Assembly (NCBI GenBank): GCA_001600455.1
Contig: BCKC01000003.1
Span: 682,001 to 746,000 of the forward strand
Length of the DNA stretch: 64,000 bases
DNA from: Endocalyx cinctus
Lineage: Eukaryota; Ascomycota; Sordariomycetes; Amphisphaeriales; Apiosporaceae
Direction: 5' to 3'
The notes beneath the pieces were generated by a model. That model was not told the origin of the DNA. It did no database searches and saw nothing but the letters and a program-made list of their open reading frames with translations. Shown piece by piece: positions 35,512 through 47,402 of the stretch (position 1 is the first letter of the stretch; each line of letters starts with the position of its first letter). A program made the translations under genes and the position numbers.

Positions 35512-36874
35512 GGTATATAAAATGTTAGTATATTTAGTTTATACTATGGATACGGAGGTAGTTGTGGTATCTTGATACTGTAGAACATAGCATTAGATTC
35601 GAAGTAACGACTATTATAGTGTACAGTATCACTGACTTTTTAAGAGATTAGGAATAATTGAAAACAGCTAACTTAACTGATTAAGTAGCCAATAATAATA
35701 TATGTAAAAAAGACGATCATATTTCAATAATCTTGTTTCTTTCACCGTGACATTTAATTCGTCACGTCAATATTGTTTTTATAACTTTCTACTAGAAATC
35801 TACGTAAGGGTAAGGGAGAATGTGGAGCTACGTCATACATTCATGCTTAATGTCATATTAGAACCTTAACCATACATATAACGTGGCTTATGTAATTCAC
35901 GTGGCTAATTTCTATATAAAAGTGACATTTTCAACCTCATATTGCATAGGTTAATAATTCAAGACATGAAAGGAAATACGAGATCATATATATATATATA
36001 TATACATACCTAGGTATATTTTTATATATATTTCTGGTTTCACGTATGTATCAACGTGGCTCTTTATATACCTAGGTACATATGTGTCTGTCTACATAAG
36101 TACGATATTTTACCGTTTCGCGGCTGCTAGTTAATTGCTCTTACGGACGTCCTAGTTTCTTTTAAGTCCGTCAATCTTCAACGTTAGTTCAAATCTATAC
36201 ATATAACGACGGCAGCTTATTGGACTGGTCTGGTCTAGTCTGGACCGAAACACGTCCGGATCGACACCAAGGTTCTGGTCTGTGCCTAACTCCCCAGCTA
36301 TCCATGGATGTATCCCTAAAGGACGTCACGGCAGTTACATCACAGCATATGTAAATCTGTTCACGAGTCTCCACCACCGCAAGAAAACGGCACGTTATGA
36401 CAGGTATTGATCGAATCGCTTAGGGTTATTTCCAGATATAGGTAATACTACTACTAGACTGTCGGTGGCTCGTCAATGCATCACGATTGGAATTATCATA
36501 ATGTCTGTTGATACTTATCATACAACAATACCAACTTGCGCCATGTAATACATATAAGACTTTGCCATGTACTGCTAGTTAATTGACCCTAAACTCCTCG
36601 AAAGACAAACATCATCACCGCCACCGCCTATACCGAGCTTTTCCAACCACGTACCGCAGTTTCGCGAAACTCGTCTTCATGACTTGCATCTTCTCTCTTA
36701 TCCGTTATCTTCCCGTCTCCACGTCACTCATTAACCCTGGGTTGAGGTATTCAGTAGCAGCTGAAAAATCTGGGGTTTTGGATTTTCCCTGTTGGCCTTG
36801 CTCGCATGCGTCTTCTCGCCATATCACCATAAGCGTCTTAACTATTATTGCTGGCCAACGTGGTCCTACCAAGC
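35512..36874. other. Intergenic with paired TACCTAGGTA words
   Basis: Promoter side of the PTEN gene and 3' side of the Pom33-like gene. It has an (AT)n tract (35986-36004) flanked by two TACCTAGGTA palindromes (36007-36016 and 36069-36078). No gene recognised. Confidence 0.55.
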
Positions 36875-37961
36875 TTACGAGGTCTTCTTGGGTGCCGCTA
36901 ATCCGCCCACGTATTTGCTTAGATCCGTGACATCGTAAAACTGGCGGGTAGTGGTCTTGATTCCATCCCAGATGCTACGAGCGAGGGGAGGGGTGCTTTG
37001 AGCGCTAGCCAAAGAGTCGACGCGGGACTCCAGGATGCTGAAAGAAGTCTGAACGTGTGTGCTTTGAGAAAAGCGAGCACGGACGAATGCCGTATACACG
37101 GCAATCAGAAGCCACGAGCGACGCTGCCAGAAGATGGCGGAGAGAAAGACGCGGAACCAGAGGATAACCTCGAGGGTCGCAACAACAGACATCGACATAT
37201 CATAGTATTGCTTGACAAAGTTTCCGATGGCATCAGCGATAGGATGTCCAGCCTGTGGCTTGGCACCGGGCGAGGCACCGGCGGGAGCTTTGTGGGGCTG
37301 GACGGTGGGGATCACGTTGTTGCGGGTATAGGTCGCGACGTGGAAGACGGAGTATATTCCGTACGGAATCAAGGCGAGGGGGTACTGAGGTGATAGAAGC
37401 CAGATCAGTGCCATGGCTTTAGTTGCGAATCATAATTAGTAAATACGATAATAACACAAAATACGGTAGCAAGTTGATACTTACCGAGATATTGAACATT
37501 CTCATCGGAAATGAGACCGAGGACCATGCCAGCCGGGGGCTTCGCTCCAACCTTTTGTCGAGCACGCCATGTCTTGTAGACGACGATACCATAGGTGAGG
37601 GCAGCGGATAGGAAGGCGGTACGATAGGTGAAACGGGCCCATCGGCTATAGTAGTTGAAGGTAATATAAGAGATCGAGTATCGGAAAATACATAGGAGGA
37701 GAGCCAAATGTCTGTAAAGGTTGGTGAAATAAGTCAGCCGCAAAACCCGGACGATGAGTTTAGGTATACAATATTTTTTTATTCGATTTGAACGTACCCA
37801 CTAAACCAAGCGACTGTAAATTATGGAAGAGATAAATTAGTACGGTATATCCATGAATATATAATAGAAGAGTGTAATTCCGGCGACGTACATTGCAAAG
37901 TTTTGGCGAGAGCTAGAATCCTCTCGCCGAGGGGCAAGTTTGCAGAAGGTGGAGGTGCCAT
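36875..37961 (-). CDS. POM33: Pom33/TMEM33 family nuclear pore or ER membrane protein
   Basis: Family members (yeast Pom33/Per33, human TMEM33) sit in the ER and nuclear envelope and help place nuclear pores. Four exons give 284 aa: 37892-37961, 37798-37813, 37485-37711 and 36875-37416. The start MAPPPSANLPLGERILALAKTLQ is followed by FAWFSG, encoded by a 16-nt exon. Then come HLALLLCIFRYSISYITF, YRTAFLSAALTYGIVVYKTW and, after the last intron, MALIWLLSPQYPLALIPYGIYSVFH. That is three to four hydrophobic segments, then an amphipathic C-terminus. All junctions are in frame (phases 1, 2, 1). Length and layout fit the family; individual function is inferred. Confidence 0.9.
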
Positions 37962-39430
37962 GCTTTCTTTTGTCGATACAAATTATGAATTATTTTTTGA
38001 AAATATTCGAAAGTGTTGTCTTTCCTTTTTTTTTGGTTTCTTTATTTGTACTCCTCTATTGTTAATAATTTGATTCCCTATATTTATTTTCGTATTGCTT
38101 TGTTGGGGAAGTTATCGAGAATTGTCGAGGTTGGTGACGCACTGGCAGGGTAAAAAAAAAAAGAGGTGGTAAAGACAATTGACCAAAACCAAGATTAAAC
38201 GTCGTAAACTAAGTAAGTAGGTAGGTAGTAGGTAGTACTTAAGTAAAGAGGTATTAGGAGGCTATTTATTTTAGGTGGAGGTGTGTAATAGGTCAGTCGG
38301 GTTCTAAAGCGATTACCTGTTGGGTCCTTTGCGCAGGTGGCTGGAATATTCTATATATTATGATAAGTTTTATGTACTTACTTAGTATATCGCAGTACAA
38401 TAGCGAATAGGTCTAGGTTTTTAAGTGACGGGACAAAAGTGATAGCTACTGGTTTACCGAGATAATCAGTGTAAGCAATGACGACACGTGCTCCTTTAGC
38501 TCTCTATACTACCCGTACATGCGTCATAACCTTGATTAAATTCAATGCCCAGCATTCACTGTAAATCTGTCCGTATTACGGACTATTTCATTATTCTACT
38601 ATTTACTCCGTACTTATCTATCGTATTACAAAGAGAGTATATTCACATATCGCAGCTTATTATTATAAAACTCAGACCTGCCAGACCTGCCGGATACCGT
38701 AGCGGCGTAACTGCATGGTAAATACTACCTAATCATTTTACCATATAACGGCCCATCGTAGTTGGAAAATATACATTTCGGTAAAATACGATATACGTTA
38801 TCACCGGTTTTTAATTCCCATTCTTATGTGGAGAATATCCGGTGCTCATGCAATCTACTTAAGTATACAATATAGCAGGAGGATAAGGTTGAATCCCATG
38901 CAGCTAACCCAGGCGGTAAACATACAGAAAAAGAACCTCAGACATTCTTTACGCTAGAATAATCATTGTCTAGGGCTGAATCATCACAATGGAACAATTA
39001 TAACTTACGTAAATAGAGAATCTACCATTCATAGGGCCAGTAAAGAATTAGGAGAGTTATGAAATCTTCTTTTTTTCCTCTTTCTTCTGCATGTTCCAAT
39101 GCAGCTTAAGTTGAAGACTGCCTTGACCCACATCAAGTGGATATCGGGGGTCGCTGTCATGCCCCTCGTATGATTGGCTAGAGCTTGTCTGCCAGTATAG
39201 AGCCGTCTATATATTCTGTCAGGTACATCTGCATGAGTCTCGATAAGTTGTTTGTCTAGCCACTATGTTTATTTATATATTGTCTATGTGAAGTTCGAGT
39301 TGATCAGCTATATACCCGAGATATATCTACTTTAAACTATCCGTGTTGGAATTTATTACAGCTTACAATCAACCTCGACCATCTCACGACGCTCTTTCAC
39401 CCGAGGAACATCGACTATCTCTGTTTAGGG
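37962..39430. other. Divergent intergenic region: Pom33-like and ACR3 promoters
   Basis: Contains TACTTAAGTA at 38236 and 38856, TACTCCGTA at 38604, and a TTACGTAA bZIP-type palindrome at 39005-39012. No gene recognised. Confidence 0.55.
39005..39012. promoter_or_regulatory. TTACGTAA palindrome upstream of ACR3
   Basis: TTACGTAA is a known binding sequence for Yap/Pap1-type bZIP factors. It lies about 420 bp upstream of the ACR3 ATG. One such 8-mer is expected by chance in roughly 65 kb, so this is only suggestive. Confidence 0.35.
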
Positions 39431-40946
39431 ATGTCGAATCCGCGAGAAAAAGATATATCTGGGGAAGAGGACGGCGAGAAGACTGGCTGCACGTCACCTT
39501 CGAAGCATGACGGCAACGAGCATGGCCGCAAGGTTTCAGATCCCGAAGCTCAGAACGGTCTATCCGCCCAACAAATCGTAGCGTCCAAGGAATCCGCTTT
39601 CAAGTCGTTGGGTTGGCTGGACCGCTTTCTCGCCGTCTGGATCTTTCTCGCTATAGTAATCGGTATCTTACTAGGGAACTTTGTCCCGGGAATAGACGAT
39701 GCTTTAGAGAAGGGTCGATTTGTAGGCGTAGCAGTGCCTATTGGTAAGTGGGCCCACACTAGGTAGACAGTTTCCCTCCCGCTCACATATACCTCCCTGT
39801 CGCTTGTAGCCGTTGGCCTACTCGTCATGATGTACCCCATTCTATGCAAGGTCCGCTACGAGACGCTACCGGAGCTATTCTCGCACAAGGGTATCTGGAA
39901 GCAAATCTTCTTTAGCATTTTTGTGAACTGGATCATAGCACCACTCCTTATGGTTAGTTGCAATGTACCTCGATCATATTTGTTTACCTTTTCTGCTGAT
40001 ACTGTCATATTTTTCCAATTATAGCTCGCTCTAGCATGGGCTACTCTGCCAGATGAACCAGGGTTGCGGACAGGTCTCATATTAGTCGGACTAGGACGCT
40101 GTATCGCAATGGTAAGAGACAGCTATTGGGACGACAAATCTCAAGTCGACTTTAGACCATAGACCTGGCTAATCTTTTCATCCCTTCTTTGACAGGTCTT
40201 GATCTGGAACGGATTATCCGGCGGAGACAGAGAGTACTGTGCTAGTGAGTAGCATTTCATTCTTAATTGGATTGGATGTTGTGATTGGGAAACAAACGTC
40301 TCATTCAAGACCGGAACAACTAATCCCTAGTACTTCAGTTCTTGTCGTTATCAATTCCCTTCTACAGGTCGTTCTCTTCGCCCCTCTCGCCGTTTTCTTC
40401 ATCCGGGTGATTAGTCGCGAGACTGGCCAGCTGGATGTTTCGTATGATACCGTTGCTACCAGCGTGGCCGTATTCCTAGGCATCCCGCTTGGAGCAGCGT
40501 TAATATCTCGATTCGGATTGCTTGCCCTAGCGGGCCAAGAGTGGTACGATAAGGTCTTCTTGCGGTACATTACGCCCTGGTCGCTCATTGGACTCTTGTA
40601 CACCATCGTAATCTTGTTTGCGTACCAGGGCAGGCAGGTTGTCCATCAGATCGTCTCGGTGGTGCGGGTGGCCGTACCGCTGATCTTATACTTCTTCATC
40701 ATCTTCTTTGTGACGCTCTGGGTAACACGTCGTTGCGGGTTTGGGTATTCTCTTTGTGCCACGCAGAGCTTCACCGCGGCGAGCAACAACTTTGAGCTCG
40801 CGATCGCAGTCGCTATCACGACGTACGGTCCTCACAGCGACCAGGCTCTAGCATCGGCCGTGGGGCCCCTGATCGAGGTACCGGTCCTTCTTGCACTTGT
40901 ACATGTAGTTAAATGGGCAGGGAAAAGATGGGCCTGGGAGGATTGA
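39431..40946 (+). CDS. ACR3: ACR3-type arsenite efflux transporter
   Basis: Plasma-membrane antiporter that exports arsenite (and possibly antimonite) against protons. Exons 39431-39743, 39810-39952, 40025-40111, 40196-40244 and 40339-40946 give 399 aa (yeast Acr3 has 404). After a hydrophilic 60-residue N-terminus come about ten hydrophobic segments: LDRFLAVWIFLAIVIGILLG, GLLVMMYPILCKVRYE, IFVNWIIAPLLM and so on. The conserved cysteine of the arsenite path is Cys178 in GRCIAMVLIWN, and the Glu of ASNNFELAIAVAI is present. The exon carrying GRCIAM is 87 nt and the next is 49 nt. The convergent bZIP gene starts its 3' end 149 bp downstream, which fits an arsenic-response pair. Confidence 0.97.
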
Positions 40947-41095
40947 ACCCCTATTTTGGTATATCACAATCTCGGGATTGGAGCACGACGGCGTTACCAT
41001 GCCAATGAAAGGTTGAAATACGGCATCAAGGCGGAAAAAGAGCTGGAACAGGCGTAGTTGTTATACTCTGGGGATAACGTCTTCCCAAAATAACA

Positions 41096-41878
41096 TTATG
41101 TAATCGTCTCATCCATCAATTGAAATAATCTTGTATTGCTCACGTGGCAGTGCTTTGCAGTTCCGCAGCCTAGAATTTCGCGCGCTTTTGTAGCATCACC
41201 GTGTCCTTGATAGCCCGCAATAATAGAAGCGGCTGCGTCACAAGATGTCCTAAGCGCCGCTGAATCTCTCTCAGCTGAAATGGACGATTCCGAGAGTATC
41301 GTGGTTTGTCCGTTCCCATTGCACATGCTTATTCCTTCATTTGTGCTCATCGTAGGAATGTCTTCGTTAGTGTCGTTTCGTCCAGAATGCCTTTTAGGAA
41401 TTACTGGAGACTCTGAAGACTCGCCAGCATCAGCATCAGGCCTTGACGCTTCCGGCACAGTTGTAACTAAAGTCGAAACATTTTGTTCAATCAGTGGTAA
41501 GCTTATAAGCTCTGGCTGGTTACTCGACACGGTAATATCTACCGCACGATCTTCCGCGCGGAGAAACTCATCAATCTCCTGTTTCGAGACCCCATGCTTT
41601 GCGAGTAGCTTCATCAGCCTCTCATTCTTGAGCGCTACCGAGCGGGCCGCTCGTTGCATTTCGAGAGTCGCCTGTATCCCGCGCGTTTCGTACTCTCTGA
41701 GCTTCCTCTCCAAATCGGCTACGTATTGCCTATGCCGTTCTCGCGACCGCTTTTGGTTCTGGCGGTTTGAAGCTAAATCCGCGGGCACTCTGACCTAGGC
41801 GAACAGTTATATGTGTTAATACCCGCCTGTATTAGTGAGCTTTCAGAGGTGTTGCGTCATATTTACCTTCCGCGGCAT
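41096..41878 (-). CDS. bZIP transcription factor, possible regulator of ACR3
   Basis: Two exons, 41867-41878 and 41096-41794 (intron 72 nt), give 236 aa. The first exon codes only MPRK, and without it no ATG precedes the basic region. The basic region is SNRQNQKRSRERHRQYVADLE, with the Asn-x3-Gln and Ser-Arg spacing of AP-1/Yap-like fungal factors. A leucine-zipper-like heptad follows (LERKLREYE...MQRAARSVALKNERL). The rest is Ser/Thr-rich with few cysteines (CNGNG, SCDAAAS, GCGTAKHC), which could in principle sense metalloids. It is convergent with ACR3 at 149 bp. In budding yeast the bZIP Arr1/Yap8 controls the neighbouring ACR3. The pairing here is seen; regulation is inferred. Confidence 0.88.
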
Positions 41879-42496
41879 AACTGATCACAATAAAGTACTG
41901 AACTTCAGAGGCTAGCCCAATCTTATGGGGTTTAAGAAGAAATGTATGTATTAGCTTGAATTTAAAACCGTGAGCTCTAAGGGGTGTTCAGCCGCTGGAT
42001 AAGTGGGATGGATGGATAGATGGTTAATGTGATTGCTCTAGGTCTCTATATATGACATTAATAGTACTGCCACCACTCACCGCTTAACCAGAAGATAATT
42101 CTCACGTCAACGACTTCACTAGATATAAAACCGTCGATGAATTCTGTAATTACAGTATTTAATATCTTTATTTTATTGTAGCTTAGTATGTATGGCATAT
42201 TTGACATAACCTGCCTCTTCTCTAGAAATATTAACCGAGATCATCTTGCTTCTTAGGATCACCACCAAGTAAATATAGCCCATATGATTTTCCTGTCCCA
42301 AGAAAGACAGAAAACTCCTCCATAAAATCAGAGGGGTATCTTCCAAAAACTCCGTGCAATGCAGACAGTTACCAACAGTGGCCTTTAGGGCACGACCAGA
42401 TGAAGGTGCTATGATATATTTCAACTCTGTTTCGGAATTTGGCTTAAGCTTACGTCGATATCTAATATGGCTTTGGCCAAATATCTCGTAAGTTGT
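41879..42496. other. Intergenic between bZIP and CTK2 genes
   Basis: Contains the short bZIP promoter and the CTK2 3' flank. One open frame (42173-42424, minus) has no recognisable content. Confidence 0.5.
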
Positions 42497-43980
42497 TTAA
42501 TAGAAACCACCGCCACCGCCACCGCCACGACGGCGACGGTCGTGTCGATTTCGGGGAGTCCAACCAGAATCAAATCCACCTCTACCGTGGTTAGATCCAT
42601 GTCCACCGCGGCCATGACCGTGGTTCCGAGGCCCCCTTGGGCCTCGAGGCTCACGGCGCCGCTCCTCGCTATGGTCAGGTATTATTTCTTCGAACTCCTC
42701 TTCAATCTCGTCCCATTCATCTTTGGTGTATTCGAAATAGACTTCTTGCTCCTGCCTAGCTTCGTCGATATCGAAAAGGAACCGATTAGTCCCTTCTGAT
42801 CTCCCATGTCCACGCTTGGTGTTGTTGCCGGTACCAGTTGTACTACTTGGCGACGCGGGCGAACCTGTCGATGGGGACGGGGGGAGCAGGTGGCGTTCGC
42901 AGTCTGGACATGGGTTCACGTAACGTGAGATGCCGGCAGCATCGATATCCTGGTTTGCTCTTATCTTAGTGTCGATAAAAATTTGTAAATCATATTCTTG
43001 CCCAAGCCTGGTGGCACGGTGATGATTTGTATAAAGATCGAGAATATCAAGTGTAACCTCCGCCACCCATTCGGGTTCAATATGCCATGTCCTCGGCTCG
43101 AGTGACTGAAACTCCTGAGTATATTTGCCGGTAATCATCGCTGTAAGCTGGGCCAGTACAAAAGCACACGTAGTAGCGGTGTACTTTAAGGGTGCAAACG
43201 TCATATACATGTCAATCGACATTTTATATGCGACGTTGTAGAAATTCTTAGTTTCTTCATTTAAACCAACGGTAGCTTTGACAATCTTGGCAAGCATCTT
43301 CTGAGGGTAGCGAACACGGACGTCGAAACGAACAGCCTCTACGATATGCCGCTCTAAGCCGATGAGCATCTTGGAGGGCTGATCAAAAATCTGCAGAGCA
43401 GCGTCAGAACTTGAAACCACGACAGCACCTTTGTAGTTATGAATTGACTGAAATGTATCCTACCTTATCATCTTGGGTGGTTGGGTGGTCTGGATTCTTG
43501 ACGTTGTAATTGGCACATAATATCTCCCTCGACTTCTTTAAAGTATCTTCCGTTTTGCAGGCAAAGAAAAGACAGGCCATAGCAACATCATTCCAATTGT
43601 ATTCGGTACCTCGGTTCTTTAGACGAAATCGGTGATAAAAGCTGCACGCAGCGTCGTAGGTATTGATTGGCCTATTAAAATATACTCGGTTAGCTGATGT
43701 TATATATATGTAACCCACATTTAAAAAAATATCAGGAAGAACCATACAGATGTAGAGCCTCTCTCAGAGTTTCAATTAACTGAATACCTTGTATGCGACA
43801 TTGGTTCTCTCGGGCCGCGTCTGTGTACGTGTGCGCAAGCCGACGGCGAATTTGAAGTTCGTGGAAATATTGACGGCTAACCTTCAAAGCTCCTAAAGGA
43901 GGACCAACAAAGGCAGTGCCGGGGTTTTCATCGTGGACTATTTCTGAAACGCCGTTTCTTGCAGTATTGGATGGTGCCAT
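42497..43980 (-). CDS. CTK2: CTD kinase cyclin subunit Ctk2-like, with an RGG tail
   Basis: Regulatory cyclin of the kinase that phosphorylates Ser2 of the RNA polymerase II C-terminal repeat. Exons 43748-43980, 43464-43671 and 42497-43390 give 444 aa. The first cyclin fold reads REALHL|PINTYDAACSFYHRFRL across a phase-2 junction, then WNDVAMACLFFACKTEDTLKKSREIL. The second intron (73 nt) joins TTQDDK to IFDQPSKMLIGLERH; nearer AG sites would leave the intron too short or break the frame. The second fold includes YPQKMLAKIVKATVG and YTATTCAFVLAQL. The tail is acidic (DEWDEIEEEFEEI), then Arg/Gly-rich (RGPRGPRNHGHGRGG) with a final run of Gly, suggesting RNA contact or phase separation. Confidence 0.92.
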
Positions 43981-44708
43981 GATGGTTATATTCTCCCAAG
44001 AATGGCTGTTTCATTTATCGAAACTGTCTGAAGGTGGGAACAAAAAAAAAAAGTTCGGTTTAGCAGCCTTGCGCTTAACGGCTAAGCTAAAGAGAGGAGG
44101 GACTGCTCCCAGATGGCTCCGGTCTATCTTATATTGACCGAGCTGATTCGCATCTGTGTCCAGTTTCCCAGATCAATATCATATGTTGGGAAGCAGGTAG
44201 TAAAGAGCCTGCGTCGCTATCGCAATTGTCGTCGTGACAATTTCACTTTTACGTCGCGTACAGACTATCACAGTACGTATGTAGTAGCGCGCCGCTATAG
44301 CTCTAATAATTCCTAGTGAGAATATACAGTAAATTGATTATATGCATAAATCCGTATATTCTAGACCTAAATTATAGGCCCGCAATTTATCAACGTCAGC
44401 TTCGCCTCCATCGTTTTAGAGCTTCAACCAATAAGAAGCCCATTACTGTTTCTGATTAGCGTGTGTATTAGGTGCCTAGTCCACTATTATTAGTACAGTA
44501 TGTTACAGAGGATCAGTATGCAGTCATACCTAGGTAGGTAGGTATAATACTTAAGTATGTACTGCAAATACCTGAGTTTACTTCCAAGGTTGCTCTTATT
44601 TCCATCCAAAATAATATTTCAACTATCCATTTTATGAGAACATCGCTGCCGATGATAAAAAACTTTAGATCTTGTATTGATGGTACTTATTGATATTGAA
44701 TAACAAAA
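43981..44708. other. Divergent intergenic region with adjacent palindromes
   Basis: Between the CTK2 and thioesterase genes. TACCTAGGTA (44527-44536) and TACTTAAGTA (44548-44557) lie 21 bp apart, about 150 bp before the thioesterase ATG. Confidence 0.55.
44527..44557. promoter_or_regulatory. Paired TACYTARGTA palindromes
   Basis: Two self-complementary 10-mers fitting TACYTARGTA within 31 bp. The same words recur in pairs elsewhere in the window. They may be binding sites for a dimeric factor. Confidence 0.4.
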
Positions 44709-45713
44709 ATGCCTTCTTTCCGATATCTTCCAGCACTATCGACGCTGGCTACCTCGGTGCTATCAGTCGTAGCTAGCCCCACCGACCCATCTCAGGTCAC
44801 CTTCGGTTCCGGTAACGACGAGGACGACACGCCTCTTCCCGTCGTCGTCTGGCACGGCCTCGGAGACACGTACTCTGCGGAAGGCATCCAGTCCTTGGGC
44901 GCGCTAGCCGAGGAAGTGAACCCGGGAACATTCGTCTACATCGTGCGCATAGCCGACGATGCGTCGGGCGACCGAGCCGCGACCTTCTACGGCAACGTGA
45001 CCGAGCAGATCGCCAAGGTCTGCGACGACCTAGCCTCGCACCCCATCCTATCCACCGCGCCCGCCATCGACGCGGTCGGCCTGAGCCAGGGCGGGCAGTT
45101 CCTGCGCGCTTACATCGAGAAGTGCAACTTCCCGCCGGTGCGCAGCCTCGTCACCTTCGGCAGCCAGCACAACGGCATCTTGGACTACAAGGCGTGCGGC
45201 TCGACGGACTTCCTGTGCCGAGGCGCCATGGCCCTCCTGCACGGGAACACTTGGAGCTCGTGGGTGCAGAGCCGGCTGGTACCGGCTCAGTACTACCGCG
45301 ACCCGAGCGACTTGGAGAGCTATCTCGAATACTCCAACTTCCTCGCCGATATCAATAACGAGCGGGCGCTGAAGAACCAGACGTACGCCGACAACATCGC
45401 GAAGCTCGAAAACTTCGTCATGTACATGTTCGAGAACGACACGGTTGCCATCCCGAAGGAGACGAGCTGGTTCGAAGAGGTCAACGGCGACGAAATCACT
45501 CCTCTGCGAGCGCGGCAGATGTATGCCGAAGACTGGATTGGACTTCGTACACTTGACAGGAAAGGCGGTATAAAATTCAGGACAACCCCGGGCGAGCACA
45601 TGCAGATTACAGATGAGGTTCTGGTTGAGTCCTTCGGTGATTTCTTCGGTCCTTATGGCAAGACGTTCCCTAGAGATGCTACGAGTAAGGATGCTGTAAT
45701 CGACGAGCTGTAA
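44709..45713 (+). CDS. PPT1: Palmitoyl-protein thioesterase
   Basis: Removes palmitate from cysteines of lipidated proteins in the vacuole/lysosome lumen. A single exon of 334 aa. A signal peptide (residues 1-23, ending VVASP) fits secretory entry. The alpha/beta-hydrolase triad can be seen: Ser126 in GLSQGG, Asp244 in FENDTV and His297 in PGEHMQI, at spacings close to human PPT1 (Ser115, Asp233, His289). VVVWHGLGDTYS near the N-terminus is the oxyanion-hole region, and CNFPPVRSLVTFGSQHNGI is nearly invariant in the family. Two sequons (Asn96 VT, Asn223 QT) could be glycosylated. The coding sequence is very GC-rich to about 45500 and then less so. Confidence 0.97.
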   Translation: MPSFRYLPALSTLATSVLSVVASPTDPSQVTFGSGNDEDDTPLPVVVWHGLGDTYSAEGIQSLGALAEEVNPGTFVYIVRIADDASGDRAATFYGNVTEQIAKVCDDLASHPILSTAPAIDAVGLSQGGQFLRAYIEKCNFPPVRSLVTFGSQHNGILDYKACGSTDFLCRGAMALLHGNTWSSWVQSRLVPAQYYRDPSDLESYLEYSNFLADINNERALKNQTYADNIAKLENFVMYMFENDTVAIPKETSWFEEVNGDEITPLRARQMYAEDWIGLRTLDRKGGIKFRTTPGEHMQITDEVLVESFGDFFGPYGKTFPRDATSKDAVIDEL

Positions 45714-46196
45714 ATGGGTAGGGTTATTTGAATCGGGGTTGGTTGATTTTACTTTTACAGAGGGCATGTTCAATTTATTGTATTAACAGAAGAGTAGTGA
45801 AATAGGATTATTAGGTCGCTGTGTATGATAGTCACCCAGCATCGTAGGTGCCGATTAGAAGCAATCGTACCAGAACACTTGGCAATAGCTGTCACAACTG
45901 AATATTTGATCTAAAATACGAGAACAGGCATTGTTGCCCGACGTCAACTCTAATGCGAGTGGTATATGCATTAAATAGACACGTGAACGCTCAGTCAATA
46001 CTTCTACATACATGGCATCTAGAGCCAGGAGATGGATAGGGTGACCCTGGGTTCTCCAAGATCTTCCTAGGAATTTATCGTGCTATCCGTCTTATTTCAT
46101 CAGGCAACGGTAAGGTAAAAGAAGCGACAGTGAGAGAATAACGCCGAACTCCCGGTCCAGAAACATTTTCTATGCGCAGGTATATCAACTAACCGC
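45714..46196. other. Intergenic between convergent genes
   Basis: 3' flanks only. Nothing notable seen. Confidence 0.5.
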
Positions 46197-47402
46197 TCAA
46201 GCCTCCACGGCTTTCCTTGCAGCTTTCTTTTGCTTCTTGAGAGCTGCCTGTCGGTCCGAAATCTGCTTGTCGAGCTTCGAATCGTCACCTTCTGGCAAAG
46301 CCTTGGGAGCTTTGTCTTTCTTAGCCTTCTTCGTTGCTTGCTCCTTTTCTTGCGACGCAGCTCCTTCGAGAGACTTGCGCTTCTTCCCAACATTCGGTTG
46401 TTCCAACGTCTTGGCTCCTTCCGCATCATCGGCTAGAATATCCTTCTTCTTGTCCACCCAGAGTTCATCGGATTGCCAAATAGGTAGTGATATGGTCTCT
46501 AGACCCTTGATATATATGCTCTTTACGTTCTTCCATTTTCCGGGCACAATCTTTTCTACGAGCGCATTGCTCACCGTATCGACATTGGCGGCGAGCTGTT
46601 CGGCAGTGAGCCCGGTGTGTCCGACCTTAACAGTAGAAGTACTAGTTCCTGAAAGATTGACCAAAGCGGATCCCAATGCGCGAGTTATTTCGGAGGCAAG
46701 CTCAGGAGCCGTGCAAATATTCGGCACGTTAGGGTCCTTGACCCGCTTCAGCCTCTTTCCGTCAACCTTAGGTAGGCGGCTCTGGATTTGAATGGGAATT
46801 GGTCTCTTCGGTGTCTTGTAGAACGTCTTTCCAAGCGCGCCGGGTAGTCTGTTGATAATTCGATCATCGGCCAAGAAAATATCATGTTCAGCCAACAAAC
46901 TCCGTCGAGCTTCGTAAGTATTATAACGTGCTTTCAATTTTCCGATGTCGAGTACCCTAACAACGCGCTGCAGCTCTTTAGGGAATTCTTCGGAGGCTAC
47001 CAGATTTTTGACTAGTCTCTGTGGCTCGGCAACGATTACGCAGAGTCTTGTTTCGGGATCCGTATTGAACGAGTGAGGAACGGCTATCTTTTTGGGCTTA
47101 AGCTTGGTGCTCGAATGAATATGGTGCTTGGTTCCCAGGACAAGGAAGATGGATTGATGACTATTGGAATCTTCATCCTCTGGGTCATCAAAAAGAGCCT
47201 TTTTCTCTTTCTTAGAAGCGCTGTCTTTAGAGACCTTGACCATATGCGACAAGAGTGCTTTGGAAGCCTTAAGAGTCTAAGGAGCGTTGATGGTTAGAAA
47301 ATATACGAGTTGAGAACTCAGCTCAATTATTGTACTAACCTGGTTTGGGTCGACAGATATTGTCGTGTCACTCGGGAGAGCGACCTCTTTTGATGTGGAC
47401 AT
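46197..47402 (-). CDS. Ribosomal L1-domain nucleolar protein (Cic1/Utp30/RSL1D1-like)
   Basis: Likely a ribosome-assembly factor in the nucleolus. Exons 47340-47402 and 46197-47276 (63-nt intron) give 380 aa. The N-terminus runs VDPNQ|TLKASKALLSHM, the first helix of the L1 fold in this family. It continues with SIFLVLGTKHHIHSS, RLCVIVAEPQRLV, and LARYNTYEARRSLLAEHDIFLADDR-like text (here KARYNTYE...LAEHDIFL). Next come GKTFYKTPKRPIPI and VKVGHTGLTAEQLAANV. The C-terminal 90 residues are Lys-rich and probably nucleolar. The length fits yeast Cic1 (376) better than Utp30 (274), but I cannot separate these paralogues by eye. Confidence 0.93.

Noticed and set aside
45048..45773. 241-codon minus-strand frame over the thioesterase gene
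   Set aside because: Shadow of codon bias in a gene with a full catalytic triad on the plus strand.
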